The notes under the pieces were generated by a model. That model did not search any database. It saw nothing but the letters and a program-made list of their open reading frames with translations, and was not told the origin of the DNA. This document shows positions 1-12,419 of a stretch of 64,000 bases of DNA, piece by piece. The first letter of the stretch is position 1. Every line of letters begins with the position of its first letter. This stretch comes from Epinephelus fuscoguttatus (taxonomy: Eukaryota > Chordata > Actinopteri > Perciformes > Serranidae), in NCBI RefSeq assembly GCF_011397635.1, contig NC_064759.1, positions 16,346,428-16,410,427 of the forward strand. The letters run 5' to 3'. The position numbers were made by a program, and so were the translations under genes.

Positions 1-1265
1 TAAAAATCCTCATTTCTAAAGTCGCAAACCTTTATAAAACTATAATACTGTCATTTTACTTCATACATGCACTTCCCTGTTGGCAAAATGTAGATTGACT
101 TAACTCACTCTAATAACTATATCCCTACATAATACCTACCTCTGCGCAAGACCACATTTATACTACTCGCCTTCAGTGCTTAAATAAGTAAAACAGGATT
201 TGTCCAAAACTCTGTCCTAAATTTGGTGTCTTGAATGGGTCTTAAAAAGCAATAGACTTAACTGTCTGATACCTGTAGACACCCTGATAATGCATAAAAT
301 GACAGTCAATGATGTGAAAGAAAGATCAGAAATATTCATAAATCTGAATCAACACTAAACACTATTTACAAATTCACATATCACATTCACATCATAAATT
401 AAAGCTAAAATAAATTTTCTGCTGGGCTCAGTAATTGTCTCCTTAACTCAGGAGAGGCTCAGCAGCCAGACATTTCTGCATTATCTGTTTAGGGGCAGCT
501 GAGATTGTCACTTAAAATGAGAATAGGTGGTCCACCTTACAGTCCCCCTTATGTGAGCCTGATCAGTTTCCACTGTGAAGCCAACTTCAGGGCTAACCTC
601 CTTCCCTTTAATTAGCAGGTGGCAAGAAGAGTTGTAGCACTTCATTCACTGATAAATAGCCTAAACTGCACTGCTATGTTTAACTTCATATTCTAAGCTC
701 CAGTCACTGCAGTGTTACTGTCACGTGTCACTGTCAGACACGCTCTCTCTCACATGGCCGCACACTCCCTACACACACACCATCTGGCAACAAAGTGAGG
801 CACCCAAATTTGTGGCATGATTTGGTCTGCTAAGTACCGCTTGTATAGGAACTTTAGGTGCCCAACCCTAATTCACAGCAATGACAGTTAGGGTGCTTCA
901 GTGAAACTTTGCAGAATTTCAGTTATTTTTGGTTTGTTTATGAAGGTGATCACTGTTGCTTTTGAATGTAGGCATCACCAAATATCGGCTTGGTTCTCCT
1001 ATAAGCAGACTGTTCTGTTAGCCATCAGGAGCAAAAATGGAATATGACTGAACCACAGAAAATTATACAAAAATTTAGCAGTGCATGACAAGGCCATGCT
1101 TTGCTAATTTTACAGGGATTAGAATCAGATATGTTTCAGTGCCCCTACTTCTACATTTTTTACTTGATAGGATGATAGTGCACTAGAAATCTGCTCAGTA
1201 GGCCTCATGTGAGTTAACATTACTTCAAACCTATGAATAACGCACTGTGTCTATCATTCTCACAG
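1..1265 (+). other. intron of mdc1 (left edge)
   Basis: No coding exon is seen here. The stretch ends in a normal splice acceptor (CTCACAG just before 1266) leading into the first visible mdc1 BRCT exon, so it is read as intron. A short CA-rich tract lies near 770. Nothing else recognisable. Confidence 0.6.
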
Positions 1266-3310
1266 GTGCTGTTCACAGGAGTTGTGGATGAAGACGGGGA
1301 GAGAGTCTTGGCTCGTTTGAGAGGCAGCATAGCTAAAGGTGTGGCTGACATGAACTGTCTGGTGACTGATAAGGTGCGCAGGACTGTCAAGTTCCTGTGT
1401 GCGGTGGCTAAAGGAGTCCCCATTGTCACCACACAATGGCTGGATAAGGTTAGTTACTGATTTAGCATTTAAAACTGGCCTCAGAATAGTTTTATCTTTT
1501 TGATAAATCTATTTGGAAGTATTTACACAAATACTACACTCAGATGTACTCAAGTGGACACTCTGATTGTCTTTCTTCCCTCCCCTTGTGTTTCAGAGTG
1601 GCAAGGCGGGGAGCTTCCTGCCTCCTAAAGCTTTTCTTGTGAAGGATCCAGAGCAGGAGAAGAAATTTAATTTCTGCCTGCATGAGTCTCTGGGGACTGC
1701 TGGCCGTCAGCCTCTCTTACAGGTACTCTTTCCTCAGTCCTACCATTTAGTCCGGTACTTATTTTTGATCTGAGTGAGAGGTGGACGCAATTTACCAAGA
1801 CACATTTAAGTTTTTGCTTCTTGCATTTTGCTCTTGCACAGTAACTGTTAGTCATTGTTTAGAATATGGTAAATTGTAAATAGACTTGCACTTGTATAGC
1901 ATCTTTCGCACTCACATAAATGCATTCACACTTGCATTTATACACTGGTGGCTGGGGCTATCATACAAGGTGCCACCTGCTATTCAGTCAAACATTCATC
2001 CGCACTCGTACACCATCAGGAGGAATTTGGGGTTCAGTATCATGCCTAAGGATACATCAACATGCAGACTGGAGGAGCCAGAGATTGAACCACCTACTAA
2101 TGGGCGACAGGCTCTACATCCTGAGCCACAGCCACCTCACATGGGATGGGTCATTAACTATCCTATTGCCTTGTGTTAGTGTAGCCTGTTTGTAAGTAGA
2201 CTGCAAGGACGTTTGCTGTTTGACCCCTACAAGCTTTCATGCAGTGTGCATCAGTCAGACCAGTTTGGACACAAGCTACACAGGGAGATTAGGTTGGAGA
2301 TGGAGAAAGCATGCAGTGCTGCGTCCTGCAAAACCACGCCCATCCGAGTGAAATATTCCTGTCCTGAATAAAATTGACAGATAGGAATAGGGAGTCCGGG
2401 TGGGGATACCAACATGTTTTTGTTGGAATCATCCTCAGCCTATAAAAGATCTGAAATCCTTGACTTTTATTTATTGTGGAGCATTGCTTTCAGCTCAGCC
2501 TCTTTGTAGTAGAATGTGCTCAGATTTTTTCATGAGTACAGTTTCGGTTGTTTACCATTACACTTTGGCTCGTGGATAGTAATTTGACATTTATTGTTAT
2601 GCTGTTTATGTTTTATGGGCACTTCAGGTAGGGAAGCTGGCAGTAATGTTTCCATTTCTGTTACACGCTCTCTTCCTGCTCTGCACTGTTTGGATCAGTA
2701 TCAAAGCTGAAGGGATAGTTTGATGCATACTGTGCTGATTGTGGCTAAATATGGGGCAGGTATACACGTGGAATACCAAATTCCGTCCCTAAGAGCTTTA
2801 TATTGATTTCTTTAGGCATTCTTGCAGAGACATATGTCGTGCACTGCATCTCTTGTCGTCTCTTCTCTTTTTTCTTAGGGGTATGAGATCCACGTAACAA
2901 AGTCAGTGAAACCAGAGCCAGCTCAAATGAAAGACATAATCTCCTGCAGTGGAGCCACCTTTCTACCTAAGATGCCCTCTTCTCACAAGGTACCAGCCAG
3001 TGTTTCTCACTCAGGTCTTGAATACAACAAATGAACATTATTTTGTTATAGTCATTCAGTACATCTGTTATTATTGATTTTCTGTCACTCCCCTCCTCCC
3101 TCTCAGCCTCAGACTGTAGTGATTTCCTGCGAGGAGGACTGGTCACTGTGTGGCCCAGCTCTCTCTGCATCTCTCCCAGTCGTCACAGCTGAGTTCATTC
3201 TCACAGGGATCCTTCAGCAGAAAGTTGACCTTCAGACCCACACACTTTCTGCTCCTACAAATGCTCAACAGCCCGCAGGAGGCAAGGGACGGAGCAGGAA
3301 GAAGACTTAA
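1266..3310 (+). CDS. mdc1: mediator of DNA damage checkpoint protein 1, C-terminal tandem BRCT exons (partial)
   Basis: Four coding exons: 1266-1448, 1597-1722, 2879-2989 and 3107-3310 (stop TAA at 3308). All have AG/GT borders and all junctions are phase 0, giving 207 residues. The product is the C-terminal tandem BRCT unit of MDC1. BRCT1 begins [14 protein letters not shown] and contains [13 protein letters not shown]2 begins [10 protein letters not shown] and contains [12 protein letters not shown] and [10 protein letters not shown]. In human MDC1 this module binds phosphorylated Ser139 of H2AX. The Thr-Gly of the first strand and the Lys of the TVKF segment, which contact the phosphoserine in the human protein, are both present. 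The protein ends in a basic GKGRSRKKT tail. The FHA, TQxF and repeat regions would be to the left of the window. It acts as a nuclear scaffold in double-strand-break signalling. The family call is strong; only the 3' end of the gene is seen. Confidence 0.92.
1876..2143 (-). mobile_element. tRNA-derived SINE copy (minus orientation) in an mdc1 intron
   Basis: On the minus strand the head reads GTGGCTCAGGATGTAGAGC, then GGTTCAATCTCTGGCTCC about 30 bases on. These resemble the A and B boxes of a tRNA polymerase III promoter. The body continues with CACTGGTGG and CATTCACAC-type sequence familiar from fish SINEs. The copy is diverged and no clean target duplication was found. Confidence 0.6.
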
Positions 3311-3458
3311 CATCACCAGGGTACACTGTAAAAATCCACCATCTACAGTGTGTGTAGGAAATCTGCCACGGTGGGGTTTTGTCATCACTCACAGATTCCC
3401 TTTTAAATCAGAGACCAGTAGAAACACTAGTGAGTCAGCTGTTCGTCTGTATTAAAGG

Positions 3459-4018
3459 CCCTGTTTATTCCTGGTATTGACATGCATCTTTGGTGATCCA
3501 GTCACAAGTGGATAGTGCTAAATACAAGTGTAAACACCCACCAAGAGGGATTGTGACCGGACCACTGCAACCACTTGCTGAGGCAGTCTGGGACGCATTT
3601 GACCACATACCTGCTGTAGTGAAAAGGCTAATGTGTCTTGATTACATTCAGGTGGTTGTTTTGGTAACAGTATGTTAACGCTCTATAACCTGACCCTTTT
3701 ACAAAAAGTTGGACAAAGTGTTGTGTGTCCATCGTTTGTTCTGTGGAAGGAGACATGTTGAAATCTCCTGACAGTGATATCTCCAGCTGTACCAACACAA
3801 CCGCTAACACGAGCATGCTAACAAGCAGCCAGCAAGAGTGCTGACGTAATGCCCTTCGACCTCCAGCATTAATGACTTAAGCGGCAACGAGATCTGAACA
3901 CAAGTGGGCAGGTGGAGATGCATATTTGGTGACATAGTTGTGAATGCTGATGTGTCTTGGCTGTCCACTTGTGTTTGTATCACTGAAACACACGTTAATA
4001 TCAGGTGTAAACAGACTC
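3459..4018. mobile_element. non-autonomous DNA transposon with long imperfect terminal inverted repeats
   Basis: The left end (CTGTTTATTCCTGGTATTGA, then CAGTCACAAGTGGA) matches the reverse complement of the right end (CTGTTTACACCTGATATTAA, then CAAACACAAGTGGA). The arms are about 60 bp and diverged. There is no coding content. The element sits about 150 bp downstream of the mdc1 stop codon. Confidence 0.6.
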
Positions 4019-5267
4019 AAAGACTAGAGGAATGTATTTGCCATGTGCAGCAAAACTTGATTGTTCACTTGCACGGTTTTTATCACATTGTGTGGATGTA
4101 GCATGGGTGCAGCTTTAAAACGTTGTAAAACGTTTGCGATGGAAGAAACAAAATTTAGGAAACTTACTAAGGAGTAAGGTGTCTCAAATTTTTACGGTTT
4201 AGAAATCTACTCTCATTATGGTCTTTTCTTACGATCTTACCTTTTGCCTTTTACATGTGAAAAAAATGTAGTTTTTAAAGTTGCAAAAGCTAAAACCAGT
4301 GTTGCTGCTATAATTACCCTTCAACCGTCCTTGTCACTTCCCCTCTCTCATCCTCCCCTGTGCTTCACCTTTCTCTTTACGCAACAATAACAAGCGGAGC
4401 AGGAATTAACACTGCTAAATTACTGCTGCTCTCTGTGCGTCCTAAGTGCTTCTGCTCAATCATCCAGTTTGGCAGGTACCCAGCCGAGAAGTGCGAGTCG
4501 TGTAATCATGTTTGGGTGGTGAAATAGAAATAGTGGAACTGATGGGGGTTCTGTTTTGAAATACACCAGCTACGGTGGCCAGTGGATGAAAAAAAGCTCA
4601 TTTAATTTTCTGATAGGAAGTGCCGAGGTTATCATGAACCTACCAGCGTGTCTTGTCTCCATTAACCACCATCACCACCACCGCCACCTACTCCATTAAG
4701 GCTTCGTCCAATCCTATTACCTCCAGGGATGAGACACAATATGTAGGCACCTGAATGCTGATGCTGCTTCTACATCAATACCAATTTACTGTGTTTGTGT
4801 GTACATGTTATGTTCAAAAAGACCAGTATACAGAACTCGCCTTCCCTGACCCGCTGTAAACCTTTAAACTTACTGTATTGTTTGGTGTTTTAAAGATGAA
4901 CTCATTAGCTTGTAACTTAGTTTGATTTTAGAACTGTCATATAGCTAATATCTCAACACCAACTTTGTATTTGTATGAAATCATGAAATCTGTCCGTATA
5001 ACTGATGAAAACATTAAATCTTTTCTATTATGTCTAACTATATGTGTATTTACTTTTGCAACTTATATAGTCTTTGTTTAAACGCTGGAGGAGATGCATA
5101 TGAAGTGATGTGAGAGGCAGGGTACTCCCTTCACTAAATTTCCTGTATTCTGGTGAATTTTTATGCGTCCTCTGCTTCTTTCATGTTTTTAATCGGGGGG
5201 GGGGTAAGTACATGTATTCTAAATATTGAGGGGGGGCGTGTCCTCTGCATTCCCCCTTAAATCTACA

Positions 5268-5903
5268 CCTAGGCCAGAGATATTGGATGAAGCGAGATAC
5301 CCAACTCAGCTCACTTCCTGATTCAGTGACGTCAGCGCCACGCCCCAGTAGGAGACTTGCAGCAGCTCTGAATGTATTGTCGTCAATGAGGAAAATGAAC
5401 GTGATCACAATTTATGGTCAATTCTTTCACCCTGTAGTCACTAAAGTAAATACTGGGTTCATTTTCCACAAGCCACACATCTTCCCAATGTTCTGACATT
5501 AAAGCTGCATTTTTCATCCGCACAGATCAAGAGAAACTTTGTTTGAGCCCTGTCCATCTCAGAAAACAAGTTCTCGCGAGATCTTGTGATCTTGATAAAC
5601 AGGCGGTAAAATCACAGTTAACTTACAAACAGTTATTTAAATAAAAAATGCCCAAGCTTTGTGCAACAATAGGCTGTAATAATAGGAAGAATGTATTTTC
5701 ATTCCACCTGCTTCTCAATCCGCATACACAGACATCCACAGAGCCTAAGTTCAACACGGTGGTGGGGGGGTTGAGGGAGAACAAGCTCTGATTGGAGGGA
5801 GAGCTAACCACGCCCACTTAGGAGACAGGAAGAGTAACTGTTTTCTTAACATTGGATAAGCCTACAGTTGGGTATCTCCCTTCATCCAATATCTCTGCCT
5901 AGG
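5268..5903 (+). mobile_element. DNA transposon remnant with THAP-like zinc-finger start
   Basis: The terminal inverted repeats are about 38 bp: CCTAGGCCAGAGATATTGG at the left and CCAATATCTCTGCCTAGG at the right, with GAGATACCCAACT further in on both arms. Inside, an ATG at 5648 opens a short frame reading MPKLCATIGCNNRKNVFSFH. Its C-x4-C spacing and SFH segment look like the start of a THAP domain, the DNA-binding domain of P-element-type transposases. The frame stops after about 40 residues, so the copy is a deleted, non-autonomous derivative. The THAP reading is short and therefore tentative; the inverted repeat is clear. Confidence 0.6.
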
Positions 5904-6256
5904 CTAGTATCTGTATTTTTAAGGCTTCGATGTGAAACAATTTAGGTAGAATTATAAGATTTGGCTAAAAATGTCGGACCTTCAGGCTAAAAATCAGCTG
6001 TTACTGATTTTGTCACAGTCTGCGTCCTGATACTTGGGAATCAATGAAAACTCGCACCTGAAGAGGATCTCTCTTTATCTCATTTAATGTATGCCAGATT
6101 TACTCTGTTGAGGCCCCTTAGTTTAAGGATCACTAAGGCCCAAGTTTATTTCTTAAAACCCTCTTAGTGAGGGCTTTGATTGTACTGAACTGTACCTTCT
6201 GTTTATTGATGATGATATTGAAATGTGCACATTTGATTATTGTGGTATGTTCTTGG

Positions 6257-7996
6257 TTAAAGAGGAACACCACCTAATTAAGAATTCCAGTATGTTATTT
6301 CCATGGCCTTGGAAAGTTCAATCAATAATTGTGAACATGAGCTACTCTCTCAAAGCCAGACACCAGAGAAGTAACTCACAAACTTCTGATGTTGTAGGGT
6401 ATATAGTCTGGAGCGGCTCCATAGACGAAGAATGAAGCAAAATGTTACCAATAACTTCTGGGTAGAAAACCCGTGTATCACGTATATAAAATCAAACAGC
6501 ACTGAACAGACACTGCCTCAATTGGTTAGTTTTTTAGCCACTTAAAAAAAGAATCAATATTACTTAAAGTGTATGCTATATTTAAAATCTTTTCGCTGAT
6601 TTACCTTGCTGTCAGACAGCCTTTTTTTTTTTTACTGTAGCTGTTATCTCAAACCCACCAGACATGATTGACAAGGTGCTGTCTACACCTGCCTCGATCA
6701 GTTAGTGTAGAGGGTAAGGCAGTGAAAATATTCTCAATATAACGTGCACTTACACTGATACTGATTTTTTTGGTGGATTTTTTTTTTTTTAATAATGCTT
6801 TATATAGGCTACTGTGTCTGCAATTCAAATCAATTGTCAGTTGTCCACCTGGAAATGATTGTTGTTAAGCAATGTCACAATGATTCAGTCAAAGGTGCAC
6901 TCAGTGTCATCAGTAACATCTTTCCCAATTGACCCTTTGCTAATTCCCGCCCCCAGACACAGGCCAATCATAACGTGGCATCGGGCCAGCTCAGACCAGG
7001 GCCGGACAGAAACACAGCTGTGCTCCATTGACTCTAATGCAATTGTTTCAGATTTCCTTCGTTTTCAGGCTGGTTTTGTGGATTTGGAGCTAAATGTTGT
7101 GCCTGGGGCACATCGTGTATTAATGACACTCGTTACCTGGAGAGGTTGGAAAAACATATACGTTTCTTCCCTGTTCCAAAACTAAAATCAAACCCTGAAA
7201 AGTGAAGGGTTAGCTAGCTAGCTACTGAAGATATAGCCTACTGAATGTATACACATGCTGCTTTTGCTTTTTAATGATTATAACAGTGAATAAAGACCGA
7301 CCCTGCTGTACAGGAACCAGTGAAGGGAAGCTGGGAAACTTTGCTGATATTCAACCAGCTGTGTGTCATCACATGGAAGTTGTTTGACTTCCCACGGAGA
7401 TCCCTGCCCGTCCAGCGGCAGAGGTCCGTGTGCTGGCAGTGGCACAGTTGGGTGAAGCCAAACACCGTTCATCTGCACACACTGCGATGCCACACAGCTG
7501 GTTCAATATCAGCAAAGTTTCCCTTTATATTCATTGTCTTCTGTGGCGATCAGCAGTGATGTGGTGGTTCACTTTTACACTGTAATCTGTAGCCTATAGT
7601 TCGGCTTTAGCTTCTAACTATCTTTGTCTTTTTAACCTGTTGTTGCTGCTGAGTCAGTTTGACATCCTGGATATATCCTTCAAACACAGACTGTAGACCC
7701 CTCTGTCTGCTTCTCTCTGCAATCACTGTCATTTTTCCCAAAAATATGATAATATTTCTTCAGGGAGTGCAGTTAATTACAGAGTGGGCTCTATGCTTAC
7801 TCCGACAACTTGTCAGACCATCACAAAGGGGCGGGGCTTAGCAAAGATTTTTGGTCCCAATTCAAAAATTTGAGTTTTAGCACTCTAGATTTTGGATTTA
7901 GGGGGCAATTTGTCATGTTTACTAATATTTTTGGACTGTCTTAGACCATAGGAATAACATGGATGAAGTTTGAAAATTAATGTAGCTCCCCTTTAA
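6257..7996. mobile_element. non-autonomous TTAA-flanked element, long copy
   Basis: The left end TTAAAGAGGAACACCACC and the right end GTAGCTCCCCTTTAA (as read on +) form a short inverted repeat with TTAA at both outer edges, as in piggyBac-type insertions. The first ~180 bp (GAATTCCAGTATGTTATTTCC, then GAGCTACTCTCT) and the last ~130 bp (GACTGTCTTAGACCATAGGA) recur in a second copy at 39705-40520. There is no intact transposase frame. Confidence 0.6.
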
Positions 7997-8239
7997 AGCT
8001 GATGAAATGTATTTTTTTCTGAAGGTAATCAATGAAATGTTTTATTGTGTGAAACTTTTGGAGAAAGATGGTGTGATGGTGAGCAATGCATCAAGGCATC
8101 CATGTAGTTCACAACACATTATCATCCACTTTGGACATAATGTCTGGGCTTAATGTGTTTACAGACGCATAGTTGTGTGCTGAATCAGCATCACTTGCCT
8201 GTTTGACATCTCCATAAGCAAACCCCCTCCTCACTTTCA

Positions 8240-8502
8240 GATGACCATAGGTGACTTTCAGAGAGCGACGGTGTTTCCCGACACGAGTCGAGTGGCTCCG
8301 AGGAGTGAGCGGAGCCCGACATATTCTGAACACCTTCCAAATGTTGAGCCCGAGTCGTGAAGTGCTGCTCTTGAGGGGGGCGAGGTTGGAAGGGAGGGAG
8401 ACGACGAGGGAGAAAACAGGCATCGTCCGCACAGATTTTCACCTCTGAGAGCATCCCGACATCTCCTCTGACTGCACCGCAGCTCCGACCGGCCCAGTCA
8501 AA
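8240..8502 (+). promoter_or_regulatory. CpG-rich promoter and non-coding first exon of the Ig-like membrane protein gene
   Basis: This is a locally GC- and CpG-rich stretch (CGACGGTGTTTCCCGACACG and beyond) in AT-rich surroundings. It ends in a consensus donor AAAG|GTAGGT at 8502/8503. The next exon on this strand with a matching acceptor and a start codon is at 15965. The transcription start itself cannot be fixed from sequence. Confidence 0.5.
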
Positions 8503-8767
8503 GGTAGGTGAGCTGCACAGCGCTGTTTTTCTTTGCCTTTACATGCATGTGCGGATGTCCTGAAATCTGACTGGTGCGTGACGGGTTAAATTCTGCAGTT
8601 TTTTGGTTGATGCGCTTATCGGCTATCCCGGCCCGGAGGTGACTGGACAGATTTAAAGCTGGGAGGTTTATCACCAACCACAGATTATACTGCCAATGAG
8701 AAAAGGTGTGATATATGATGATTGTTGTGCTGATTGAATGGTCCCGGGATGGAGCCGGCTTTGCCTT

Positions 8768-8773
<6 letters not shown>

Positions 8774-8800
<27 letters not shown>
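8774..8800. repeat. (TA)n microsatellite followed by a T run
   Basis: Uninterrupted TA dinucleotides pass directly into a T-rich run up to about 8811. Confidence 0.85.
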
Positions 8801-8807
<7 letters not shown>

Positions 8808-11469
8808 TTTTATTTCTCAGCCTCTTGGTGGGATTCAATATAATGCAGATTTATTTTGTTGGATGCAATATGATGTCAGGTGTATTGCCTTATAGCTATG
8901 TAAACAGTTTGAATTAAAACAGGTGGATTAAATCTAAACTGGTTTGTCCACCTTAATTGAAAACAAGAATCACTATTATCACTATTACCATTATTATTAT
9001 CATACTAAAATTATGCATTTTATAGTCCCATTTCCTCAGGCATGCCTTCTCTCCATTTAAGGAAGTTTATGCTCCAATAGGTGATATATTCCTTACACTT
9101 AAAAGCTTAATAGCATCCATTATCTTAGAGGATGCTGTAGCCCGGAGGCTCTCTGGCTGTTGCCTCCTGCCTGCAGTGTGCTGCTGCTCACAGACTGTGA
9201 CCAGAGCTGCATGAAGGCCTAAGCACACAAGAGCGATGGCTGTATTATAATCTCATCTTTTTTTTTCCTACCATGTAAATTCCACATCTTCTGTGCTCTT
9301 GTCCTTGTGTGTTTGTCAATACATGCACGCAGCTCCACCACCACCACCACCACCCCTCTCTCTGCCCCCGCTCCTCCCTCATGTCCACTGATTTTAATGA
9401 ATCTGACAGGTGCAAGCAATACGGTGGAAACCTGTCTCATCCTTTAGTTCACTGCAGCCGGCTTTGAAGGAAAATAGGTTGTCAGCTGCTATAGGCTCCC
9501 CTCTCCAAGATAAACTTCAGAAATTATCCATTTGGATTTTGTCAGAACATTTTCAGGTTGTTTGGAGCCTGTTTTTCCCTGCATCATCTCTTTCTGCCAT
9601 GCCGATCTGAAATGTGATCTGGGTTGTTGTGATGCAGAGGGTAGCAGTTTGGACTGTTGGGATAATCATAGTGGAAGAATTTTTAATGCATCTCATTTTA
9701 GCAAAGAGAAACTCTGTATTTGTTTGAAAGTGGAACCCCTGAAGTAAACACTCGGCCATTTTCACGTGTTTCTCCTGGTGCAGCAATCCTTTCTTTTTCT
9801 CTTTTTGATGCCTCATGTTTTATAAATGTCCAGCGCTGCGAGAGGAAAGCACAGTCAGTGCATCTGTGTGCCTGTAAATGTGTGTTTGAGCTCACTTCTT
9901 GCCTCCTCATCGTCAGAGGGTCCCCATGTAGAGCCATTTCTCCTCATCACTTGCGTAAAGAAAAGAGAAAATGAAAGAGAAATGATGAAGGGTAAAGACA
10001 CAGAGGTGGCTTTGTAGGGTCCCCACATCTGCAGTCATTGAAGGCATTTCCGCCTCTTTAAACCTTCAGACAAAGACCAGTCTGTCCATCCAGTAAGTAG
10101 GGAGTTTGGAGCTAGAAGGAACACAGGCACGGGCTTTGATTTCAGAGTGGGATGCACTGGCTTGGATTATATAAGATAAGGAGGAGGAGAGGATGAAAGA
10201 GACGTGATAAAACAGAGAGAAAGGGAAATGAGAGACATGCCCCAAGATCGGCAGCGGAGAGTTTTGGGTTGAGAGGAGTTATACTGAGAAGACAACATGT
10301 GGTGGAAAGCAAGCGAGACATGACACGGAGCTGTCAAACAGAGGCAATAGAACGTTAAAGGATAGGGAGGCTTGAACAGGGTCGTGATGGTGGTAGAAAG
10401 TAACACTTTGAGATGTGAGAATGGTGACAGAAGTGAGAAAATGGAAGAAAAGAGAGAAGAGTGGAGAATCCAGTGAGGTAAAATAAAGACTGAGTGAAGC
10501 CAAGTGAAGGGAGGGAGAGTCAGGGAAGGATAGCAGATGGCGTTCATGTCTGTGTCCAGTGTTTACAGCCTAGAGGTCAATGTGTGAATAAGCTTATAAT
10601 ATAGCTTATTGCATGTTTCCATGGTCTCGCATGTTTGTGCTCAGTGAGGCAGCCCTTGCAGTGCTAGCTTTATCCCCAAATGCTCAAAAATCACACAGAA
10701 ATGAGGGAGAAGATTTTTTTTTTTTTGCCTCACAGATCTTGTGTACGAACACCAGATTGGCTGTGGTGACTCCACGAGGCCTACTGCTGTGACAAACAGA
10801 TGGACACGGTTCTCATTCTTCAGAGCCAACCTACATCTCAGATTGCTGTATTAATTAAATGCTGATGGCTACAGGGGTCAACAGTCAGTTTTTTTTTTTT
10901 GTTGAAAAAATCAGTGCATGATGCAGACACCTCAAATGATCCTTTAAATCCAGAAAGGAAGATAAAGTATTCCCACAACAAGGATGAGTGCTGCAGTAAT
11001 AAAATTACAGTGTAATCTGAGTTATATAGATGACTCTAGCAAAGGACACTAAAGGTTTGTTTGGCAAGAGACACTGGTCTGTGTGACGCAGCTTTGTTCC
11101 ATATTTTGTTTCAGATACAATAAAATCTGTGGGCTTTTGGGCTTTGTGCCCGGAGTGTGGTGCGCGTATGTGGCAGACACAGTGCAGAGGGCTTTGTGAG
11201 GCGTTCTGTGAAACAGCAACTTTGATTGTCAGAATCGGACACTGTGAAATGTGAATTATTTCCAGTAAACAATATGAGGAAATGGCTGCTCTGCTGTTGA
11301 TCTTTAAAATATGTTCAAATTACAAAGACAGACAGCCAGGTGGCAGGAGTGCAGAAAGTGCACACTTCGGCTTTTATGCAGTGTGGTGATGGCTCACTGC
11401 TTCGTCATTTCCAGCAGGAGCAGGATGTCTCGTGATGTCTCCTGTGTTACAATGAGACACTTTAATCTT

Positions 11470-11725
11470 TACTGCATGTTTATTAGCTGCTGCAAAGTGT
11501 GAGTGTGAGCACTGCAGGTGTTCCCTCCCAGTCCCCTCCTGGGCTTTGTAAATGAAAACCGCAGCAAAATCTCTTTTTGCACAAACTCTCTTGATGTGTT
11601 GCCTCAGACACCTCAGTGTAGCATAAGGCAGCTCACATCTTTATAATCCCCTCGGTGTTGCAATTAATGACGAATCTTCTCCGAAATCGCCATGATGTTG
11701 TGAAGAAAATGTGTTTGCTCTGTAG
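11470..11725. repeat. intronic duplicated segment, copy 1
   Basis: It shares CTGCATG, TAGCTGCTGC, CACTGCAGGTGTT, CCCCTCCTGG, CTTGATGTGTTGCCTC, GCTCACATC and TGCAATTAAT, in the same order and with near-equal spacing, with 13777-14035. The copies are diverged, so the duplication is old. No open reading frame is common to both. Confidence 0.7.
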
Positions 11726-12419
11726 TGCATCTTCTTCTCCTGTTGGAAACTCAGCCAAGTCGTCATTAAGATCCCCAGGAATTGAATTATCTCAAGATTC
11801 ATGAATTATTCTGTGTTTAAAATCAGGCACATAATCAATAAACAATCCTTGACAGAGATCCAAAGCCAGGTGGCCCTGGTAAACATGCACATACACTTAA
11901 AAAGGAAAGTGCCTGTTTAAGATATAAATGCATAAATGCCTGTTGATGTGGCCTTAAAACAACACTAACTTTGACTCATAAATCTACTCATGACCCTGGT
12001 TTTAAATTGAGTTCAGGTATGCTTTTAAGTGATAATGACACTGTCATTGGTTTTCTAAACAAAAGATGCACCACAGGCTGTTTTTTAATGTCTTAAGTCC
12101 AATACAAACCTCTAGGCAATGGGAGATAAATTGGATTTACAGGGACAGCAAGATTCTCTGCAGATAGTCTCTTAAGGGAGTTATTGGTTGGATTTAATAG
12201 CCTAATGACGAATAGATTATTTTGACAAGATTTAAAACATACATGACAGGATGATCACAATGACAGACTCCGTATAAGATATTTAAAATTGTCAAGGATT
12301 AAAATTGTGGCAGTGCAAGATGCAAGATCGAGTACAAAAGTGCCAAGCAAGAATGACGTTAAACTACACATGTGGCTGTATATAAAAAAAATATTTTTCC
12401 CAAATCATGTTTTGAGGAG

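Larger units (their letters stand above)
3311..8240. other. intergenic region between mdc1 and the Ig-like gene
   Basis: No convincing exon. Most of the stretch is accounted for by three non-autonomous DNA elements listed separately (3459-4018, 5268-5903, 6257-7996). The 4020-5260 part has CCACCATCACCACCACCGCC-type simple sequence near 4665 and otherwise nothing recognisable; it may include mdc1 3' untranslated sequence. Confidence 0.5.

Noticed and set aside
1886-2195. Open frames of about 90-97 codons on the plus strand
   Set aside because: They run through a minus-strand tRNA-derived SINE and have no splice or homology support.
10167-10547. 126-codon minus-strand frame rich in Ser/Leu/Phe
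   Set aside because: It is the antisense of a purine-rich (GAGAAAG) intronic stretch; composition explains the frame and there are no domain features.
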